Below the pieces are notes generated by a model. It had not been told where the DNA came from. It did not search any database and saw nothing but the letters and a program-made list of their open reading frames with translations. Shown here piece after piece: positions 6,959 through 10,615 of a stretch of DNA of 10,615 nt; within the stretch, counting starts at the first letter, position 1, and every line of letters begins with the position of its first letter. The DNA lies in NCBI GenBank assembly GCA_050701635.1, contig JBOGDF010000193.1:1-10615 (forward strand), in the 5' to 3' direction. Origin of the DNA: WHSM01 sp050701635 (GTDB lineage Bacteria > Actinomycetota > Actinomycetes > Mycobacteriales > Micromonosporaceae). A program made the position numbers and the translations under genes.

Positions 6959-7342
6959 TTACCGCCGGGTACGCCGCCGCGGCGGCGTGAGCAGATCCGC
7001 GACCCGGTTCAGGGTGTGCGGGACCAGGCGGTAGTACGCCCAGACGCCGCGCTTCTCACGCTGCAGCAGACCGGCTTCGGACAGGATCCGCAGGTGGTGG
7101 CTGACCGTGGGCTGGCTGATGCCCAGCGGCTCGGTCAGCTCGCAGACGCACGCCTCGGACTGCGGCGAGGACTGCACCAGGCTGAGCAGGCGCAGCCGGG
7201 TCGGGTCGGCAAGGGCCTTCAGAACGTTGGCGAGCTTCTCGGCATCGTTACGGCTCACCGGCGCACCGGCGAGCGGGGAACTGGGACTGTTGGCGTCGAG
7301 GCCGGAGACCTCGAGCGGCGAGGAAAGGAGGGCTGTACTCAC
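6959..7342 (-). CDS. ArsR/SmtB-family metalloregulator
   Basis: This 127-residue protein has a winged helix-turn-helix typical of ArsR/SmtB repressors: LKALADPTRLRLLSLV (41-56), then the recognition region GISQPTVSHHLRILSEAGLL (74-93), and a wing with REKRGVWAYYRLVP (95-108). C65-V66-C67 in EACVCEL sits where ArsR-type sensors have their CVC arsenic/metal-binding pair, so it is likely a thiol-based sensor for As(III), Cd(II) or a similar ion. The first 30 residues are a Ser/Pro-rich extension, and the C-terminus ends in an Arg-rich tail. The GTG at 7342 is preceded by GAGAGGA about 8 nt away. The expected product is a homodimer that leaves DNA on metal binding. No transporter or arsenate reductase is next to it, so its targets are elsewhere or limited to itself. 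It lies 49 bp after pyrE. Confidence 0.92.
   Translation of the reverse strand: MSTALLSSPLEVSGLDANSPSSPLAGAPVSRNDAEKLANVLKALADPTRLRLLSLVQSSPQSEACVCELTEPLGISQPTVSHHLRILSEAGLLQREKRGVWAYYRLVPHTLNRVADLLTPPRRRTRR
6971..6988. repeat. 18-bp perfect G+C palindrome at the arsR 3' end
   Basis: ACGCCGCCGCGGCGGCGT is its own reverse complement. It lies in the last codons of arsR, encoding the Pro/Arg tail. It could form a short, strong hairpin at the transcript end, but the tail's CGN/CCN codons alone may explain it. Confidence 0.5.
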
Positions 7343-7365
7343 CCTGCAATCCTCTCAGTGCTCCC

Positions 7366-7401
7366 ATCCATTTGCTCGAATATCAGTAGTTTCAAATGGA
7401 T
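7366..7401 (-). promoter_or_regulatory. A+T-rich dyad, candidate ArsR operator
   Basis: ATCCATTTG (7366-7374) and CAAATGGAT (7393-7401) form a perfect 9-bp inverted repeat with an 18-nt spacer, in the most A+T-rich patch of the window. An inner imperfect pair, TCGAA and TTCAA, adds symmetry. It lies 24 bp before the arsR start, and the right arm overlaps the last codons of pyrE. ArsR/SmtB proteins usually bind A+T-rich dyads at their own promoters, so autoregulation is a reasonable inference. A pyrE terminator is the alternative, though the low G+C content argues against a strong one. Confidence 0.55.
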
Positions 7402-7934
7402 TTGTTCCACAGATCCTTTGAGGTGTACGCGTGCCGGTAGGCCAACCCGGCGTCCGCGACCGCGGGTGCGGCGCCCCGCTCGATCACCACCGCGACCCCG
7501 ACCACCTCGGCGCCGGCCTCCCGCAGCGCCTCCACCGCGGTCAGCGAGCTGCCGCCCGTGGTGGAGGTGTCGTCGAGTGCGAGCACCCGGCGGCCCGTCA
7601 CGTCCGGCCCCTCGATGCGGCGTTGCAACCCGTGGGCCTTGCCGGTCTTGCGGACCACGAAAGCGTCCAGCTCGCGGCCCCGGGCGGCGGCGGCGTGCAG
7701 CATCGCGGTCGCCACCGGGTCGGCGCCCAGGGTCAGGCCGCCGACCGCGTCGTACTCCAGATCGGCGGTGGCGTCGAGCATCACCCGCCCGATCAGCGGT
7801 GCGGCGGTGTGGTGCAGCGTGACGCGGCGCAGGTCCACGTACCAGTCGGCCTGTTGTCCGCTGGAGAGGGTGACCTTGCCGCGTACCACCGCAAGGTCCT
7901 TGATCAGGCTGAGCAGCTCATCTCTGTCCGACAC
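7392..7934 (-). CDS. pyrE: Orotate phosphoribosyltransferase
   Basis: The 180-residue product fits the usual length of this enzyme, which joins orotate to phosphoribosyl pyrophosphate to make orotidine 5'-phosphate in pyrimidine synthesis. The PRPP-binding signature is VLALDDTSTTGGS (117-129), and the mobile catalytic loop region is VVRKTGKAHGLQRRIEG (93-109). The N-terminal SSGQQADWYVDLRR (24-37) and GGLTLGADPVATA (65-77) also match the family. It acts as a cytosolic dimer. The start is a GTG with only a weak ribosome site, 25 bp after the membrane-protein gene, which suggests co-transcription. No other pyr gene is in the window, so it sits apart from the main pyrimidine genes here. Confidence 0.95.
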   Translation of the reverse strand: MSDRDELLSLIKDLAVVRGKVTLSSGQQADWYVDLRRVTLHHTAAPLIGRVMLDATADLEYDAVGGLTLGADPVATAMLHAAAARGRELDAFVVRKTGKAHGLQRRIEGPDVTGRRVLALDDTSTTGGSSLTAVEALREAGAEVVGVAVVIERGAAPAVADAGLAYRHAYTSKDLWNKSI

Positions 7935-7959
7935 GGCCGTCAGCGTAACCGGAGCCTGG

Positions 7960-8820
7960 TCAGTAGCCGGTGGGCGACTTGGTCCCGCTGAAGAACCGGT
8001 TCGACGGGCCGAGCAGCAGCAGCGTCAGGATCGCGATCGCCATGAGCAGCAGGATCAGGTCGATCCCGACCGCACCCCACCAGTACGGCATCACATCCGA
8101 GAGCTCCTCCGTGGTGCTCGGGTTCTCCATGGCGACCATGGAGAAGGCCGAGTAGCCGCCGCAGGTCAGCTTCCAGCCGGCGAACAGGCCGCACAGCACG
8201 GTCAGCGTGATCCGGGCCCCGTTGGAGCCGCGCAGCGAGAGGATCGCGCAGATCGAGGCGCCGGCGGCGGCGATCAGGTTGACACCCGCGGCGACGAACC
8301 GCCAGGCGCTGGAGAACTTCTGCAGGAAGTCTTCGGTCTCCGCGCCGGTGCCCTCGGAGGTGACAGAGACCGCTTCGGTGATGAACACGTGCGCCAGCAC
8401 GGTGCCCAGGAACGCCAGCGCGACACCGGCGAAGGTGAGGATCACCGCGGCGTTCACGGCGGTCGGCCGGGACCCCGGTTCGTGCGCTCCCGGGTACGCC
8501 GGCGCACCGTACGCGGGCGAGGCGGGGGCGCCCGAGATCGGCGGCCCGGACGTCGGGGGACCCGACATCGGCGGGCCGGACATGGGCGGGCCGGACATGG
8601 GCGGGCCGGACATGGGCGGGCCGGACATCGGGTGCGCGGGCTGCTGCGGGAAGCCGATCGGCTGGCTGACGTCCGGCACCGGGCTGGGATCCGGCGTGAA
8701 CTCGCCCTGGCCGGAGTTGCCGCCGTACCCGGGCTGGCCGCCGTAGCCGGGCTGCCCCCCGTAGCCAGGCTGGCCGTAGCTGGGCTGTCCGGGGTGGCCT
8801 TGGCCGGGGTCGTACGTCAT
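7960..8820 (-). CDS. Four-TM membrane protein with Gly/Pro/Tyr-rich N-terminus (paralogue B)
   Basis: I do not recognise a named family for this 286-residue protein. Residues 1-118 are low complexity and probably disordered: GQPGYG-type repeats (about 11-34), then seven 5-residue units of MSGPP, TSGPP or ISGAP (65-99). Four hydrophobic segments follow, near 121-147, 172-195, 200-222 and 246-271, with an acidic loop (about 150-168) between the first two. The segment LRGSNGARI ... VLCGLFAGWKL ... CGG (196-222) is shared almost exactly with the gene just upstream. The tail is polar (SNRFFSGTKSPTGY). It should be an integral membrane protein. The ATG has a weak purine-rich site (GAGAGAAG). Similar Pro/Gly-rich, four-helix proteins are common in actinobacteria and mostly uncharacterised. 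Confidence 0.85.
   Translation of the reverse strand: MTYDPGQGHPGQPSYGQPGYGGQPGYGGQPGYGGNSGQGEFTPDPSPVPDVSQPIGFPQQPAHPMSGPPMSGPPMSGPPMSGPPMSGPPTSGPPISGAPASPAYGAPAYPGAHEPGSRPTAVNAAVILTFAGVALAFLGTVLAHVFITEAVSVTSEGTGAETEDFLQKFSSAWRFVAAGVNLIAAAGASICAILSLRGSNGARITLTVLCGLFAGWKLTCGGYSAFSMVAMENPSTTEELSDVMPYWWGAVGIDLILLLMAIAILTLLLLGPSNRFFSGTKSPTGY
8524..8628 (-). repeat. Seven 15-bp tandem units encoding (M/T/I)SGPP
   Basis: Seven in-frame units cover residues 65-99 of the membrane protein. Several central units are identical at DNA level (plus-strand GGGCGGGCCGGACAT), and the outer ones diverge to TSGPP and ISGAP, the pattern expected from recent slippage in the middle of the array. It is protein-coding and has no spacers, so it is not a CRISPR array. 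Confidence 0.92.
8719..8787 (-). repeat. GQPGYG-type coding repeat
   Basis: The 5' part of the same gene has repeated CAGCCxGGCTACGGxGG-like units encoding GQPSYGQPGY then repeated GGQPGYGG (about residues 11-34). Spacing is less regular than in the downstream 15-bp array. The Gly/Pro/Tyr composition suggests a flexible cytoplasmic or exposed tail. Confidence 0.8.
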
Positions 8821-8841
8821 GTCGGTCTTCTCTCTCGCAGG

Positions 8842-9663
8842 TCAGGCGACGTGGCCGGGGACGGTGTGGTGGAAGGCGCCCTCGTACCCGGGAAGCTTCC
8901 TGGGTTTGGCGAAGTAAGAGTGCGAGGCCGGCAGCAGCAGGGTGAGCACGGTCAGCGCCACCAGCAGCAACACCAGATCCAGGGAGTACGCCGCGACGCC
9001 CATGCCGTAGTCGGCCAGGTCCGAGGTCGCGGTCGAGATACCGGCCAGGCCGATGCCGCCGCACATCAGCTTCCAGCCCGCGCACACCCCGCAGAGCACG
9101 CAGAGCACGATCCGGGCGGCGTTCGAGCCGCGCAACGTGAACACCGCGGGCACCGCGATGCCGGCGGCGACGAAGAGGTTGGCGCCGCCGAACAGGAACG
9201 CGACCACCGCGGCGCCGGTCGCGTTGGTGTCGGATTCGCTGGTCGACGCGGCGGCGGTGTCCAGCAGGGCGAGGTAGAACAGCACCACCCCGACGAAGGC
9301 CACCGCGATCCCGGCGAAGGTGAGCGCCACGGCCACCGTGACGGTGACCGGTCGCGGACCCGGATCGTGCCGTACGCCCAGCGCCGCGGACCCGGGGTAC
9401 GGCGTCGGCACGTACACCGGCGGGGCGGTGGGCAGCGGGATCGTCGGCGACGGCCCGGCCGGCAGCGCCGCGATCGGTGCCACGAGCGGCTCCGTCACCG
9501 CCGCAACCTGCGCACGCGCGACCGGCTCGGTCGCCTGGGCGGCTTCGGCGGACCAGGCGGACTCGGCGGGCGGTGGAGGTGGCGGTGGCGTGGGGTCGGC
9601 GGCGGGAGGGGCGGCCGGGGACCCCGGCGTGGGCGGGGCGCCGGTGCCGGGGTCAAGCGTCAT
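8842..9663 (-). CDS. Four-TM membrane protein with Pro/Ala-rich N-terminus (paralogue A)
   Basis: This 273-residue protein is a clear paralogue of the one encoded 21 bp downstream. Residues 1-104 are Pro/Ala-rich with a run of eight prolines near 25-32 and are probably disordered. Hydrophobic segments lie near 106-134, 150-175, 182-205 and 222-245. The shared signature LRGSNAARI ... VLCGVCAGWKL ... CGG covers residues 177-203. The start of the first helix (TVAVALTFAGIAVAFVG here; AAVILTFAGVALAFLG in the partner) and the SLDLVLLLVALTVLTLLL fourth helix also align. The N-terminal low-complexity parts do not, so those evolve separately. GGAGAGG lies about 12 nt before the ATG, a rather long spacing. 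It follows the dehydrogenase gene by 36 bp. Function unknown. Confidence 0.85.
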   Translation of the reverse strand: MTLDPGTGAPPTPGSPAAPPAADPTPPPPPPPAESAWSAEAAQATEPVARAQVAAVTEPLVAPIAALPAGPSPTIPLPTAPPVYVPTPYPGSAALGVRHDPGPRPVTVTVAVALTFAGIAVAFVGVVLFYLALLDTAAASTSESDTNATGAAVVAFLFGGANLFVAAGIAVPAVFTLRGSNAARIVLCVLCGVCAGWKLMCGGIGLAGISTATSDLADYGMGVAAYSLDLVLLLVALTVLTLLLPASHSYFAKPRKLPGYEGAFHHTVPGHVA

Positions 9664-9699
9664 GTCGGGTGCTGCCTCTCCGCGTCGCGGGCCGGTACG

Positions 9700-10500
9700 T
9701 TACGGCGATCCAGCGTGCGGATCGCGGCTGATCCTGCCACGGACGTCGCGGGTGAGGCGATTGACGAGCCCGTGCGGCAGGTGTCGCATGCCCACCACCA
9801 TGAGCTTGTATCTGACGTCGGGGACGCTCACCAGCTTCCCCCGGCGAAGGTCCCGCAGCCCCTCACGTACCACGTCCTCGGCACGTAGCCACATTCTGTC
9901 GGGTATGGGCAAGGTGTTGATTCCGGCCCGTTCGTGGAACTCTGTCCGGGTATAGCCGGGGCACAGGGCCATCACCCGTACGCCGTGGTCGCGGACGGCG
10001 TACCCGATCGACTCGCTGAAGTTGGTCACCCACGCCTTGGTGGCCGAGTACGAGGCGCCCGGCTGTGCCGGCCCGAAGCCCGCGATCGAGGACACGTTGA
10101 TCACGTCGCCCTTGCCGCGCCGCAGCATGCTCGGGAGCACCGCGTGGGTCAGCCGCATCACGGCCCGTACGTTGAGCCGCAGCAGCCGCTCCTCCTCGGC
10201 GATGTCGTTCTCGGCGAACGAGGAGTTGAGCCCGATCCCGGCGTTGTTTACCAGCACCTGCACCGGGCTGTCGACGTCGGTCAGCCGGGCCTCGACCGCC
10301 GCGCACCCCTCGTCGTCGGCGAGGTCGGCGGCCAGCAGCTCCACCTCGACGCCGTGCTTCGTACGCAGCGCCTCCGCGTTGGCGGTCAGCCGCGCCTCGT
10401 CCCGGGCCACCAGCACCAGATCGTGATGCTCCAGCGCGAGGCGATCGGCGAAGGCGGCGCCCAACCCCGCGGTGGCGCCGGTGATCAGTGCGGTGGGCAT
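9700..10500 (-). CDS. Short-chain dehydrogenase/reductase (classical SDR)
   Basis: This 266-residue protein is a classical SDR, an NAD(P)-dependent oxidoreductase with a Rossmann fold. The cofactor motif is TGATAGLG (7-14), with R33 after the second strand suggesting NADP(H) preference. NNAG is at 85-88, and the catalytic tetrad is N110, S138, Y151 and K155 (YSATK). PGYTRTEFH (181-189) follows the usual PG motif. The substrate cannot be told. The C-terminal 40 residues are basic (YKLMVVGMRHLPHGLVNRL), as in SDRs that associate with membranes and act on lipid-like substrates, but that is only suggestive. I chose the ATG at 10500 because GGGAGGA lies 7 nt upstream and the Rossmann motif starts at once; an upstream frame extension adds 17 basic residues and overlaps the previous gene. 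It begins 13 bp after that gene. Confidence 0.92.
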   Translation of the reverse strand: MPTALITGATAGLGAAFADRLALEHHDLVLVARDEARLTANAEALRTKHGVEVELLAADLADDEGCAAVEARLTDVDSPVQVLVNNAGIGLNSSFAENDIAEEERLLRLNVRAVMRLTHAVLPSMLRRGKGDVINVSSIAGFGPAQPGASYSATKAWVTNFSESIGYAVRDHGVRVMALCPGYTRTEFHERAGINTLPIPDRMWLRAEDVVREGLRDLRRGKLVSVPDVRYKLMVVGMRHLPHGLVNRLTRDVRGRISRDPHAGSP

Positions 10501-10513
10501 CGGGTCCTCCCGG

Positions 10514-10615
10514 TTACGGCGTGTGCGGCGGACGCTCGGGCGGCTGCTCACCCGCCGGCGGCTGCGGCGTACCGGGCGGCTGCTCGGCAGGCGGCTCCGG
10601 CGCGGTGGGCGGCTC
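10514..10615 (-). CDS. 3' end of an unidentified gene with Pro-rich tail (partial)
   Basis: An open frame enters from the right edge of the window and ends in TAA at 10516-10514, giving 33 residues. They are rich in Pro, Glu and Gln, with repeated EQPP blocks (EQPPGTPQPP, GEQPPERPP). The stop lies 13 bp before the dehydrogenase ATG and just before its ribosome site, the spacing expected within an operon. The body of the protein is outside the window, so its function is unknown. Proline-rich C-terminal tails of this kind occur on many actinobacterial membrane and surface proteins. The chance that it is only an open frame in G+C-rich sequence is real, but codon third positions are all G or C apart from CCT, two GGT and CGT, which supports coding. 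Confidence 0.6.
   Translation of the reverse strand, partial: EPPTAPEPPAEQPPGTPQPPAGEQPPERPPHTP

Noticed and set aside
8524..8628. CRISPR-like regular repeats
   Set aside because: The units are contiguous 15-bp coding repeats with no spacers.
7558..9888. 776-codon open frame on the plus strand
   Set aside because: It runs antisense through pyrE, both membrane-protein genes and part of the SDR; the product is Arg/Gly-rich with no recognisable domain.
10501..10551. 17-residue upstream extension of the SDR
   Set aside because: It is basic, overlaps the preceding partial gene, and lacks the strong ribosome site that precedes the ATG at 10500.

Overview
The window is very G+C-rich, with strong G/C bias at third codon positions, several GTG starts and many GTAC-containing words. 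This fits an actinobacterium, and by feel a member of the Micromonosporaceae; the genus cannot be fixed from sequence alone. The gene content is chromosomal. I see no tRNA, rRNA, transposase, integrase, phage gene or CRISPR array.

Layout, left to right. (1) 1-1383 (+): a probably 5'-truncated gene for a secreted or surface protein, with a C-terminal golvesin/xanthan-lyase-type beta domain and a conserved GPWNTKDDYW segment. (2) 1404-1445: a near-perfect 42-nt palindrome between convergent genes, the best terminator candidate. (3) 1463-3546 (-): a two-gene operon, a radical SAM enzyme (AmrS type) followed by a Memo-family protein, sharing a 4-base GTGA stop/start overlap. These are two of the three parts of the poorly understood AmmeMemoRadiSam system; the AMMECR1 part is not here. 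(4) 3762-5093 (+): a bacterial nitric oxide synthase oxygenase, divergent from the radical SAM gene across 215 bp. (5) 5099-6805 (-): a membrane-anchored protein with a substrate-binding-like extracellular region and a C-terminal VWA domain, convergent with the NOS gene at only 5 bp. (6) 6806-6958: a non-coding stretch with two nested inverted repeats. (7) 6959-10615 (-): a tight run transcribed right to left: the Pro-rich end of an unseen gene, a short-chain dehydrogenase, two paralogous membrane proteins with low-complexity N-termini, orotate phosphoribosyltransferase (pyrE), and an ArsR/SmtB regulator with a Cys-Val-Cys metal-site motif. An A+T-rich dyad lies between pyrE and arsR.

How they may work together. 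The radical SAM/Memo pair clearly works as a unit, although the reaction is unknown. Its divergent pairing with NOS suggests shared control or a link through redox, metal or NO chemistry, but this is inference. The dehydrogenase-to-arsR block has gaps of 13, 36, 21, 25 and 49 bp and could be one transcript, with a possible separate, metal-responsive promoter for arsR. The least described parts are the radical SAM/Memo pair, the two paralogous membrane proteins with their shared cysteine-containing signature, and the nested repeats upstream of the VWA gene.
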